A DNA stretch of 64,000 nucleotides from Plantago ovata (taxonomy: Eukaryota; Streptophyta; Magnoliopsida; Lamiales; Plantaginaceae). Positions 25,082 through 36,612 of the stretch are shown here, one piece after another. A program made the translations under genes and the position numbers. How positions within the stretch are numbered: the stretch's first letter is position 1; every line of letters begins with the position of its first letter. The stretch lies in NCBI GenBank assembly GCA_028274465.1, contig CM051458.1, forward strand, positions 85,766,085 through 85,830,084. Reading direction: 5' to 3'. The notes under the pieces are model-generated. The model was not told the origin of the DNA. It saw only the letters and a program-made list of their open reading frames with translations, and did not search any database.

Positions 25082-26193
25082 TTATAAAACTATAATATTA
25101 CATAATAAAACAAACACATTCTGGGCAAAGGTGATGCTTCTCTATACTTTATTGATATAAATATCATTTCCAATCTTTTTTGAATTTTCTTCAAATATGT
25201 AACATTTCTATAATCCCTCATTAAATTAATGTGCAATATCGTTGTCGCTCCTTATCCTTACCACCCAATATGGACTTTGAAATGGTTTGATTCTAATACT
25301 ATTTATAACAACAAAATATTTTGATTCGACACTCCTAGTACTTATGATGTTAAGTGAGATAATAGCATCACCGTTCGTGAAAAAATATAATGGAAACACA
25401 TGCATGTTCACCTGTGGCTGTGGGGTTGGTTTTTTTGTACGCAAGAAGCAACACCGATTAATTGTGTGGATTTCCATTTTACTAGATCGGGTAAGCTAAC
25501 TGAGTTACACCTAACCGATAAATAAGTACGGAGTATATAAACTCTCAATTTAACCAAATTGATATTCTCTTAAAATAATGTGCATAAAGAATTTCCAACT
25601 TCTTAAAGGTTTTGGAACTAAAAACTGTGAACCATAAGCGAGAACTAAAAATGATGATGAAAATAACAGCTATAATAAAATCCAAAATCCAACTTCAAAA
25701 CCCAAACCTCCATTCCTATCCCAAATGAGGTCACAATTCTCTTGAATCTTGGAGTTTACTATCTAAACCTTGAAAGTTAGAGAAGATTCAAGTAATCTTA
25801 CCGAAGAAATTATGCAATTAGCAACCTTGATGTTGGTTTTCTTCTTCGTGTGCAGAAATCTATCTGTGATCTCCTAAGAAAATTCTTACCTGTCAAAAGC
25901 AGTTTACGTGGAAATGTTGATACATCGTAAAACTGATAATTTTTCGTCTGCCAGCCGCACATGGAAAACACAAGACGGGGTTGGACAATATGGGCTAAAA
26001 TCTACATACGCATATTGCTAATGGAATCGAGTTTAGTTGTCAAACACCAATTAATTGTCATTAGTCCGTTCATTTCACCTTTTAAATTCAAATTCAGTTT
26101 TATCAAGTTCAATTCAGTTTATATTTATAAAGTTCAATTCAAAATTAAATTAAGTTCGGATTAACTAAATTATGTTCGGTTCAGATTTTATAA
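25082..26193. other. Intergenic between ABC1K and NAC
   Basis: AT-rich DNA. Around 26090-26200 a degenerate AAGTTCAATTCAG motif recurs several times in a simple-sequence-like stretch. No gene was found. Confidence 0.4.
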
Positions 26194-26202
26194 AGTTCAA
26201 TT

Positions 26203-26324
26203 GGCTAGTGATATAACCAGAGCTAAAATTACTAATGCCAGAGCAATTTACCTTTTAAAAACACTAATCATTCTTAAAATTGCACAAAGCATTAGTAATT
26301 TTAACTCTGCCTATAACACTAGCC
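26203..26324. repeat. MITE copy 2, with 9-bp target duplication
   Basis: Same family as 24952-25081. It begins GGCTAGTGATATAACCAGAG and ends ..CTATAACACTAGCC. AGTTCAATT flanks it at 26194-26202 and 26325-26333. A 9-bp duplication points to Mutator-type mobilisation, with the caution that AGTTCAATT is locally frequent. Confidence 0.8.
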
Positions 26325-26333
26325 AGTTCAATT

Positions 26334-26580
26334 CGGTATAATAATTTTTAAGAAGAATCAAACTGAAACCTAATCTATCAAACCTTTGGCGTCTCAGAAA
26401 TACGACGTCTAAAATGGGATGCAGATTGCAGACTACTCCATGTTAGATTGCACACATTCAAGCTCAACCATGGCTAAAGAATCTTACTTCATATTGCCAA
26501 GATAAACTTCCATCTTTTACTAATTTGGCAAACTCAGCCGAGCAAAACATTGCATTTACATAGAAAAATATTAAAATAAA
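26334..26580. other. Intergenic and NAC 3' UTR
   Basis: Contains the 3' UTR of the minus-strand NAC gene. No other signal was seen. Confidence 0.4.
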
Positions 26581-29055
26581 TCAATCTCCGATGAACATCC
26601 ATAATATAGCACACAGTACTCCTAGTATAGAAAAACATAATAAACCATTTCGAGATTTGCCAGAACTTCTTGAAGTTGCGGAGGTACTATTACCTGCAGC
26701 AACATTCAAATTCATGGCATTTACTCTTAATCTACTAAAGCTAGACATGCGGCCAAAAGCCTTGTTTACCAAAGCTGTTTCGGAAGCTGAAGCAGGATTT
26801 GTAGGTATAGACTCCACAAACGACCATAGAGCAGAGGAGAACCATGAGTCTGTACCATCATCCAATTTTCCGCTTCCATTTCCATTTGCTCCAGCTTGAT
26901 GATTAACAAAATTTTCATTTTGGTTTTGATACATCACACCTAAAGATATGCCAAAATCCGCTAAATATTAGTAAAACAGTCTTAAACACATTACTCAGAG
27001 GAGCTCTTGAAACTTGGCTCAAACTCCCCCATTTCCACTTGGGCTCAAAAGAGTTTTCACCATCACGAATCTGACAAGGTGTTTTCCAACCATTTGTCTG
27101 ATCAAGAGCTCCATCAAATTAGAACATGAATAAATATATGTGCAACAAGTATGGACAATCAAGAAGTACAGAAACAACAATGTGTTGCAGTGGCAAATTT
27201 GGAGTCAAATTACAGATCTTTCCAAACATCATAAAAATGGGTTTGATGGATTGTATCCTGTTTCATTACCTGAAGTTGATGAAGATAGTAGCCCGGGGTT
27301 TGCTTGTGAAGCAGCTGGAACATGCCATCTTTGCTCATTTGACCACACCTGAGAGCTCATTCCATTTGCATCATTATATTCTGTTAGCAACTGGTCAGGC
27401 ACCACAGTATTCTCGATACTGCCAATGTAAGAGCTCGGAATCTGGTTCATGAATCCGTTCTGATAATTCTCCTGACATGGACCTGAAATTTGCACAGGCT
27501 GAGCAGGCCCCAGCTGATGAAACAATGTCGATGCATCTTGGAACACATCAAACTCGCAGAAATTATCAAACTCGTTAAACTGTGGATTTCCCAAGTTATC
27601 CACTGAACCACATGGATTTTCAGCGGTTGGTTCTGGACCAATTAGGTCATTCATTTCAAGGAAATCTTCTAGGAAATCCTCTTCCAACACAACAGGAGCT
27701 TTGCCATTAACATTTTGAGCTGAAGACACCTCAGGTCCCTCACATAACATTAGCTGACTAGTACCGGACTGAGTAAGGTCAAAAACACTTGGCACCTGAC
27801 CGGGCTGGCTGGGTTGAACTGATACACACGAAGAATACTCAACCAAGGTACTCTGACTTTCATTCCCACAGGTAAACTGGTCCCAAGTATACCCATTGTT
27901 TGCAACAGGAGGTGGGAACTCATCAACAATTTGATTCATGATTGCCTCAAGATCATCGAAAGTAGACTGCAAATCAGGATTAAGAGTTTTTTCATTATCA
28001 TTGTCAATGATCTTATCATCCTTCCGAGCGTCAATTTGCTTTACTGGGTTCTCCGGTTCTGCAAGAGGCAGAACTTCTTCAACTTTGTCATCAGCCCACT
28101 CCTCTTCATTAAAGATGGCACCGTATTGCTCACCATTCTTTGGGCCAGGGCCACTCTTCTTATAAACCTTGTAAAGAACATAGTAATCCTGAAAATTTAG
28201 GCATCTCTTCAGCTCCTCTTCATCCATGGTGTACTCATGCATCACCCAGTCAGTACGCTCACCACTAGGTGCACGCCCCCTATAAAAGACCAAAGTCTTC
28301 TTCAGCCCAACCGCACGAGCACCGCACGTGATAGCCCGATCTTTACCGGTTGCTTTCCAGTATCCATGTCGTGTAGCCCGATTGCACCTCCCTCCATTTG
28401 GATACTTCCTGTCTCTGGGGCTAAAGAAGAACCACTGCCTGTCACCCGTTTTCAGCTTCGATATCCCTGCATTAGTAGATAACCCAGATTTCAGTCAACA
28501 GATCATACACACAGTCAATGATCAACATTACAGATACAGTAAAATATCCCACTAGGCTGACTATATAAACTGAAGCATGCCTAAAATTCAATATAAACTC
28601 TGCAAATTTTCCCCCAATTTATTAAATTTAACCGATGATTACAATACAAGATCAAGTTAACGAATCTCTAATCATGAACAGGAAGCTAATCAATAATCAG
28701 ACAATTCAAACCTAAATCACGTTGACTTTCGAAATTCAATCAAAACCTAGATAAATCATGCTTATAATCGACAGATTATACACGGCAAAGAGTCAAATAT
28801 CATCACGGGATCACAAATCAATCACAAACAGTAACACAGAACAAGGAGAATCAGGAAAAAAACTGAAAACTAACCTGGTAGCTCCTCAGGATCCCATTTG
28901 TAAACATCGGTCTCACCGATAACATCCAACCGGTGTCGTCTCCGGCAGATCTTCCTCTTCAAGTAGTAAAGCACGAGCTCCTCGTCAGTCGGGTGGAACC
29001 TGAAACCAGGTGGAAAAGCTTTCTCTTCGCTCAAGCACTTCTCGAGATTGGCCAT
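26581..29055 (-). CDS. Membrane-tethered NAC transcription factor (NTL type), 3 exons
   Basis: A plant transcription factor held in a membrane (ER in known relatives) and released by proteolysis under stress. Exons on the minus strand: 29055-28875, 28466-27270 and 26939-26581. Phases agree, giving 578 aa. The NAC domain (about 14-165) shows [76 protein letters not shown] and TDWVMHEY in order. A long acidic, Gln/Asn/Ser-rich activation region follows. The last residues (about 557-575, [18 protein letters not shown]) form a single hydrophobic segment and end three residues later, a tail-anchor layout. The sequence is closest in feel to the Arabidopsis ANAC016/017 or ANAC053/078 group, involved in mitochondrial retrograde or proteotoxic stress; which of these is not resolved. 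Confidence 0.94.
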
Positions 29056-29513
29056 TTACAGAGGAAAGGGGGGAGGCAAAACCTAGCAATACCCAGAAGA
29101 TAGATGGAGAAAAGGGTTATCGCAAGGGAGAAGGGAAAAGTGAATTTGGTTCGTCAAATAAGGGAAATACTAATAAATGAGGATCCAATTAATTAAAAGA
29201 TTTTGGGGAAAATAGTGGGAGAAGTTTTATCGAATGGGAAGTTTCTCCGAAATTTATGTGGTGTGAAAAGGAGGGGAGTGTTCTGATGGAGTGAGACGCA
29301 CTGAGCTTCCAGTGGGGAGTTTTGACCAAGTGTCCTCTTGCTCTTACTTTACTATTCTCGTTGCAAGTTGGATGATCAAGCACGATTCTTTCTATCGAGT
29401 GATGGAATCATTCCTGCCACTTTTTGTATTTCGTTAATTAATTATGGGAATGGTCAAACCACATATCGTTGCGATTTTAAGACGCATTTTACTTTCTTCA
29501 TAAGGTTTTAACC
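29056..29513. other. NAC 5' UTR and promoter region
   Basis: The first 100-200 bases upstream of the NAC ATG are purine-rich on the plus strand (pyrimidine-rich leader on the gene strand). No specific box is convincing. Confidence 0.35.
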
Positions 29514-29720
29514 GGGTGTTTGGGTTTAAATTAGATTTTAGTATTTTATTAAATTTAACAAAGTTTAGAATAGTAACTGAATTAAAGTTTTTGTTAGATG
29601 AATTTTTGTTGTAATATAACTGAATTAAGGGTTTTGTTAGATGAGATTTTGTTGGAATATTGGACTTGTTTTAGGGGACTTATTGAGGAAGTGAGTTAGG
29701 ATTTTATAAATATAATAATA

Positions 29721-30347
29721 GTCCCTCCATTTTTTTTATTATAAGTAGTTTTAGATATTTCACATATATTAAGGAAATTTCTATTATTTTATTCTTTCAA
29801 TTATTAATGTTATAAAATTTTATGTAACTATTCTTATTTTAATAATAAAGAGATAGAGAGAAAAAGAAAGAGATGCAATTTTAATACTATTAAAAGTGAG
29901 GAAAAGTACATTGGAAAGAGTAAAATAATATAATAAAAGTTAAAACTACTTATATTTAAGAAAGAGTTCAAAATGTTAAAACTACTTATGAAGGCTTCTT
30001 TGGACTTATTTGAGGCTTTAGTTCCATAAGAAGCCCCAAAAAATCTCCAACAGGGGCTTCTTGGGGGCTACTAAATAGTAGCCCATGGCAAAGGAATACC
30101 AATTAGTAGCCCCCAAGAGAAGCCCAAATATGGGACCCACAAGTAAAACTCCAAATAATATGTATTACTATCTCTCATTTTTACTCTACATGTAACATAT
30201 GGGACCCACAATACAGCCTCAAATAAGCTTCAAACCATTGAAGACTTCATTTGTGAGGGAATTTTTTTAGACTTCTAATGTTTAAAAGCTTATATTTAAG
30301 TCCGGCCCAACCATAAGGAATGATCTTATAATTAAAAATGGAGAGAG
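29721..30347. repeat. Stowaway-like element nested in the outer MITE
   Basis: The left end GTCCCTCCATTTTTTTTATT and the right end read on the other strand (CTCTCTCCATTTTTAATTAT) are imperfect inverted repeats flanked by TA. The sub-terminal GTTAAAACTACTTAT repeats near 29975-29987 complement AAGTAGTTTTA near 29742. Sequence between about 29990 and 30320 looks like a further insertion. Confidence 0.4.
30054..30125. repeat. Foldback of about 21 bp arms
   Basis: GGGCTTCTTGGGGGCTACTA at 30054-30073 is complementary to 30103-30125, apart from a 2-base bulge, with a 28-base loop. It is the core of the innermost insertion. Confidence 0.7.
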
Positions 30348-30927
30348 TATAATAATGATAGGTGTAAAAGAGAGGTAAGATAATGTTTTTTTTAATTTGT
30401 AAAAGGTTGTTGGAATATATTGTGAATTGTGTGGGATTGAGTATATTATTGGTAGATTAATGGATGACAAGTTGAATTAAAAAAAAAAAAATGAATAATA
30501 AAGAAACATGTGGGCCAAAGAGGAGAATAGGTGTGTTTTTATATCGGGTTACTGTAGCAAGGCTTTTGGTATTTTGTTACTATTTAACAAAGCCTAGTTT
30601 AAAGCCAACACTACACCAAAATGAGATAACAAAATATCAAAGTTTAGTTTAGACCCAAACAACATGTAAGTTCTTTAGGTTTTAGTACTAATACTATTCA
30701 ACAACACTATGCATGGTGTTTGGTGAAAAGAAAGAAAAAAAAAAAAAACTATAGCTATTTGATACTGTTTGGTGATTTTGTCACTACATGGTATCGGTAG
30801 ATTTGACTTTTAAACATATTACAACTCCGTTTTTTCACTTACAGTGCTGCACATTCAGAGTCGACCCTGAAATTTAGAGTCCATGTGTGAAAATTTCAAA
30901 CGGGCTCATATATTTAAAATATATATA

Positions 30928-31877
30928 TATGTTTATAGTCGTCGTTCTTTTTTATATGTGATCTGATACGTGAACGTGACTGTCTGGTCGAGTGTAGAGC
31001 TTTTCTTTGCAGGGATGGTGAGATGGATTGTGACATTTAGTCCAGGCAGTGATGCAATTTTCATGTGAAGGGCACTTTTATACATGGAATGATGCATGCA
31101 TGATGAGTGAGGGAGGATTTTAATTTGATTAATTTTACTTGGTTGATGGTTAATTAAGCCTTGGACTAATGCTTCTTTTCGTTGCAGGGATAATTAATAT
31201 TGATGATTGATTTTGGTGATGGATTGGAAGTGGAGCATCGGTGATAACAGAATGAGAAGCAACTGCGTGGAAATGCGGATGGTGGTGGAAGGAGAATGGT
31301 GATATGATTGGATTTATATGATGCTGTTAATGATGCTGCTAATGATCATTGGTCAAGTTCCTGTTAAGCGTGCATGGGAAGTGAGGTGATCAACCAACCA
31401 GAAACAGCAGACGATGCTGCATGGAGGATGTTTAAATTATGGAGGTGTGCATGGATGTAAAAGATGGCCAGAATTAGATTAAAATAAGTAGTGATGGCAT
31501 AGGCGCATGATGTGGTATAGTTTAAGGATGGGAAATTTTGGAGGCAAAAAGATATGTGGGCGGTTTGACTGGAACTTTGTAGCTTAAGGTACTGTATTGG
31601 TGTTGGTGAGTTGATATTTTCAGATTCTCATGGATAGTTTGATTATTGGGATTTATTGAGGTTTTAAGCTGGGTGTTGGTGTGGGTCTTCTGTCATAAAG
31701 GGTATTTGATCAAATTTTGGATGGCAGCCTGATGTAGTCAAGTGTGTCCGATCTTAAATATCTCATTGTCGGGTAATGGTCGTAGCTTGGATTACATGAC
31801 GTCTCTGTTGGCAAAAACAAAATATGTTTATAGTCGTCATTTTTTTTAATATGTGATCTGATACGTGAACGTGACTG
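30928..31877. repeat. 55-bp direct repeats flanking an 840-bp segment
   Basis: 30928-30982 and 31823-31877 are nearly identical (both begin TATGTTTATAGTCGTC and end CGTGAACGTGACTG). Between them, 30983-31822 is G-rich on the plus strand, ATG/GATG-rich, and has no long open frame. This may be an insertion bounded by long direct repeats or the product of a tandem duplication. No family was recognised. Confidence 0.6.
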
Positions 31878-33339
31878 CCCGCCTTTTCCTACTCGTTTCT
31901 CGCTCATTGGTTTTTTTTTTCTCGTTTCTTATTCATCTTGCATGTAGTTACAATCGTAGATGCTTGTTAGTCTGTGATGGGAGTTCTCACACGATACCCC
32001 ATTATTATCCGGGTCTTGTGTCTCGTCATTTCTTTACAGTTGTCGTCGTGGCCTGTTCCACTCAATTTGTTATATTTCATCATTTTTACAAGTAACTCAC
32101 AATCTCATCTATACATTTTTAATCATGAACCCCACTGTTTCAAATACTTTACTCATTACTATTCCACTATTTTTCAATTATAAACCTTATGTCACATATT
32201 AAGAATAAAATAACACTATTAAATAAATTATATAATACATAATCAATAAAAACAGTGCAAAATACTAATGTAGAGTGTTCATTGGAATGGTGGGAGTAAT
32301 TGCTTAGATTGATTTTTCATAATATTAAATATAAAATCATATTATATTAGACTAATGAATCGAAAATTAGGGGCCCTAAAAAATCAGAGGTCCCGTAAGG
32401 TCGGACTCCTTGCACACCCCGGAGCCGACCCTAGTCTGGTGTTTGTTGTTAGTAGAAATTTGACTGTAACATGTTAACAAGGCAAAGCTATGTGTAGCAT
32501 GAAGTGATAAAATACACCAAAATGGTAAATTGATACCAAAGTCTCTGTTATTTCCCCATGTCATCCAAATTGCAACCAAAATCAAAGTCTTTATTTTAGT
32601 TTTCCTACCGGTGAACATCACAACATACTTAAGATTTGGACAGTTCTTGAAGGTGAAGGAGAGAAGAGAAACCACAAATCACCGCGTAGCAGATACGGAT
32701 TTACCAATGTTGGGAATCGCTTTTAAAATCTTTGGCACCTTTTTTTTTCACCGAACACCGCTTGAATGTAGTGGACACCAATTTTATAGTGGTGTTCTAC
32801 GTCGCAACCAATCCTCCACCACTAGCCACCATGCTACCACCACCTGGAGCCACAATTCGACACTCCGACAACCACCAAGCCACCCAAGCCTCCACAACCT
32901 CCTCCTCGATCAGTGAACGCCACTAGGATCGGAGCCACCACCACTAAGATGCTTAGATCTGGTGGTACCAACGCGTTGGAAATTGTCTCTAATTTCCCGT
33001 CGTTTCTGATCGAGCCAGTTTTGGAGGCATCCTCTTGTAGTAGTGTGTCACTTTGTGATTGACATTACTCTTCCCATTTTTTATCTGGGAGAAAAGAGAT
33101 TACTTACTCTGAATGAGGGATTTTAGGATACGAGTAAGAAATTGGAATGGGGATTGAATTGAATGGACCCGCTACCGGCATGAACGAAATGCATCCATCA
33201 TCAACCAAATAAACACTAGCACAAATTATGGTCACCTTTTGCATTAAATTGGTCCAATTGGATTTTGTTTGGTGTTTCTAATAATTTGTACTTTCTCTAT
33301 TATATTACAAAAATATATCAAGTTGATATAGTTCTGCAT
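31878..33339. other. Intergenic DNA, no gene seen
   Basis: Mostly AT-rich. A stretch near 32365-32435 (GGGGCCCTAAAAAATC ... GGAGCCGACCCT) resembles a widespread degenerate plant repeat, and a shorter GAGTCGACCCTGAAATTTAG occurs at about 30860 in the same orientation. The CCACCACC-rich stretch 32800-32960 has no supportable reading frame. Confidence 0.35.
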
Positions 33340-34060
33340 TGTTGTTGGCTACGAGTTGACTTGTCCCTCGAATCGTAATACCTCATTTGCCATTCTATGG
33401 TCGACCGTCTCTATCAACGAATAGCCCATTGAGTAGTCGTCGATCACCAAAATAGCTACTTCTACGACTCCGCTTGTCCTCGGACTTCCGACGTGATTTT
33501 GATAGAGCCCGTTCCTCGCTAGTCCACTATGTAGCTTTATCCAGGTCATCACTTATACCTGAACCTTCCCCAATTCCTTTAGAGAACCTTCGACGGTATT
33601 GTTCCCTAACCCTCACTGGTACCATTATCCAATTCCTACACCACCCTATACTGATATCATAAACCGATAGTAGTATAAAGTATACGAGTGAGATTTGTCT
33701 CCAAATGCGGCTTCTCTTCGGCTCTTCGGCGGTCATACCAGACTTGAACCCATTCGTAAAGGTCACATGTCGATCCCTTGTTCCTCATGAGATTGCCACG
33801 AGTCACCACACTTCCCCCCTTCACCGGCAAGCGCCAGTTGGTGCGCTTGACGAAGCGCGTGCATCACACGCTACTGGCCCGGTTTACTGCTGGTTGTGGT
33901 TCAACTCGACCGTCAAGCTTGGTTCTTGGTTGGATCGGGCTATCCGGCCTGTCTTCTTCATAGTGTCCGGAGTGAGCTCAGCGCCATTAATGTTTGGATC
34001 TCAAGAATTTTATTTTCCTAATCCGTTGCGAGTTGGATTCCGAGTTGTATCATAGACCTA
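33340..34060. other. GC-richer stretch with open frames of unknown origin
   Basis: Base composition changes sharply from the AT-rich surroundings, and several overlapping open frames of 60-116 codons occur on both strands. None carries a motif I recognise. It may be an old inserted fragment. It ends about 150 bases before the p23 promoter. Confidence 0.3.
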
Positions 34061-34208
34061 ACCGGTTTTTCCGGTTTATGTTTTAGAATTTAAATTTCCG
34101 GTTCTATTGGTCAAGGTCCAGTCAAGACTCCAGTGTACTTAGAAATCCTTGAAGAAGCATCTAGATTCTAGACTGCCTTTCGAGAACACACTAAACTCGT
34201 CCCCTACC

Positions 34209-34215
34209 TATAAAA
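34209..34215 (+). promoter_or_regulatory. TATA box of the p23 gene
   Basis: TATAAAA lies 79 bases upstream of the ATG at 34288. A pyrimidine-rich leader (about 34240-34275) follows, as expected for a plant transcription start. Confidence 0.6.
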
Positions 34216-34287
34216 TAAAACTCCCATTGCAAAATCTGTTTGTTCGCCATCTTCCTCCCGTCGTCTCCAGCATTTTACAAGAAGAAA

Positions 34288-36428
34288 ATGAGGTAATTCA
34301 GAATACACTGATCAACTTTCTCTAGTTTATCTGCCAATATGCGTAGCTTGTTTGTTTCAGCATCACATTTTAATTCAATTCGTGTTGTTGCCTTAATCTG
34401 TTCCTGTTCCGTTAATTTATATGTCCCTGGCTCGCGTTTACTTGTCGGGATTTAGGGTTTTTTGTTTTTTCTGAATATGAATGATTCACTGTGCTAGATT
34501 TCATCAGTTTGGAAAGGGATTGGTTAATTAACAGTCAATCGGATTAGATGACGTTAGTTTACTTTAAACTGGGGAGTGATTGAGAGTTTGGGACTAACAG
34601 CCTTCACTAACCATTTGTAAAAGTGTTTAGGGGGGTTAGTGGTTCTTTAACTATTTCCCATACAGCTGCTAGTATTTTGTTTATTTGCATTGCACCTTAT
34701 GTGGCAATTCTTCTTCCATAGTGTATAATCTGGGGGGAATTTGGAGTGGAAGAAGTCTGTTGATCCCATAATAATTCTCGTTTTCGAGCAGCTAGATTAA
34801 CATATTAAATGGTGTTAAGAACCACCTCTTTAACCCTAAAGTTCTACGGTGGCGTTGTTTGGGATGACGCATTCGGGTTTTGTTTCGATTAAGAAGGGCT
34901 GTTCTATATAGCAATATTAGTTCAAACTATAAACTGGGATTAAAATGTCCACTTTGACTGTGAGGGTGTGTCTGTTTACATATGTAGAGATGTGGTTAAT
35001 ATGCTGTTGCTATTGAGCATTGTTCAAGAATTGGTAGTATCCTAATGTAGAATTAAGGTGAGGTGATAATATGTGACGATTTCTAGTTTATGGAGGAAAG
35101 ATTTTTTTTTTACATTTTCCCCTCGTTCTGTATGAGTTCTGACTAGTTCTTCATCTTTCTGTCCTCGATGGGAAATAGTTTTGGTGTTAGACTTCTGGAG
35201 AAGTGTTTAGAACATTTGTCAATCTGTGGCTTTGTAAGTGTAAAATCCTGATGCTAAATTTTTGCCCTGCAAGAAATGTACTAGTATTACAGTTATGCCA
35301 CCTGAATTTTATGTTTGTGTCTATGCTGTTCGGTTATGTCTTTGCTTTGCCATGCTGATGTTGCTTTAATTGAAGTTGTCTTGCTGTCGACTAGCTAAAA
35401 TTACTATGCCTGATGTTTTTTTTACTAACTGGTTCACTACTTTCTTTTCCTCCTTTATTGGGAATTCCTCAGCCGACATCCTCTTGTTAAATGGGCACAG
35501 AGGTCTGACAAATTATTCATTACTATAGAGCTACCTGATGCAAAGAACGTGAAGCTCAACTTGGAACCAGACGGGAAATTTTCTTTTTCTGCTACTAGTG
35601 GGGAAGAAAGCACTCCTTATGAAATCGATCTTGATCTTTATGACAAGATTGATGTCAATGTAAGTAGCTAGAGAATATGAAAATATGTTTCCTTGATGTA
35701 ATTACGCTAGAATTGAAATCTCTTGCGGAAATAGGGTCTGACCAATATGATAAATGTTTCAGGAGAGCAAAGCGAATTTAACCTCTAGGCATGTATCTTA
35801 CCTTGTGAAGAAAGCTGAGGATAAGTGGTGGAGCAGGCCTCTCAAGCAAGAGGGAAAGCCACCAATATTTTTGAAAGTGGACTGGGACAAATGGGTTGAT
35901 GAAGATGAACAAGAAGAGAAAGGTTTGTCTTACATTCGTGTGATTTCACTTCTATTGCTTTCTGTCTGAAACATACATGCATTTGGAACTTATAGCTGAA
36001 TATGAATGATGTTGAATTGTGAATAGGTGCTGATATGGACTATGGTGACATTGATTTCTCGGTGAGTAGCAAGCAGTGCTTATGATTCTGAACCTGTTGG
36101 GACTGTTGTATATCTTTATTTACAACACATATTATGTACCCTCATTCTAATTCAAATGTCTTAATTGATGTCAGAATCTCAACATGGGTGGAGCTGGAGA
36201 TTTTGACGAAGAAGGTAATAGTTTTTCGTTCACTCACTGGAAGTTCTATGTGCTGTTTTGTGTGTGCATGGTTTTACTATTTATCTCTTTTCACCATCTT
36301 TCCGGTTTGCAGAGGACGAAAGTGACACTGATGAAGAGGAAACGGAAACACAAGAGCCACAAACCTCTACTGGTGGAGCTGAAGCAGAAGCAGCACCTGA
36401 TGGTGGTGAAGCAGCACCCAAGGCTTGA
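34288..36428 (+). CDS. HSP90 co-chaperone p23, 6 exons
   Basis: p23 binds the ATP-bound HSP90 dimer in the cytosol and nucleus and stabilises client complexes. Exons: 34288-34292 (ATGAG only), 35473-35659, 35763-35922, 36027-36061, 36175-36214 and 36313-36428. All GT-AG borders and phases agree, giving 180 aa. The first coding exon is 5 nt and is followed by a 1.18-kb intron; the start is supported by the resulting N-terminus MSRHPLVKWAQRSDK, which matches the family. The CS domain spans about residues 3-100, including LFITIELPDAKNVKL and SYLVKKAEDKWWSRPLK. The C-terminal third is acidic and Gly/Glu-rich, as in other plant p23 proteins. A reverse-oriented LINE begins only 185 bases after the stop. 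Confidence 0.95.
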
Positions 36429-36612
36429 GGGCACATGACTCCAATCTTGACCCTGACAAGAACTTTTTTTGTGCATTTGTGTGAGTAGATGGGCAGTGCT
36501 GCATTAGTAGCAAATGGAATCTTGTAGCTCACCTCGGTGGTTTGAAGTTTGACATCATGGAAAATTTGTAATGAACTTTTAGTACTCCCAGAACTATTCC
36601 TTTAGCTCTGCC

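Larger units (their letters stand above)
29514..30663. repeat. Nested MITE cluster, outer element
   Basis: The left end reads GGGTGTTTGGGTTTAAATTA. The right end, read on the other strand, begins GTTGTTTGGGTCTAAACTAA. Both continue as similar T-rich sequence for about 40 bases. The interior is interrupted by a second inverted-repeat element at 29721-30347, which itself contains a foldback at 30054-30125. The outer boundaries are approximate. Confidence 0.4.

Noticed and set aside
32530-32926. 128-codon plus-strand ORF (His/Thr/Ser-rich end)
   Set aside because: Low-complexity CCACCACC composition, no motif, no splice context.
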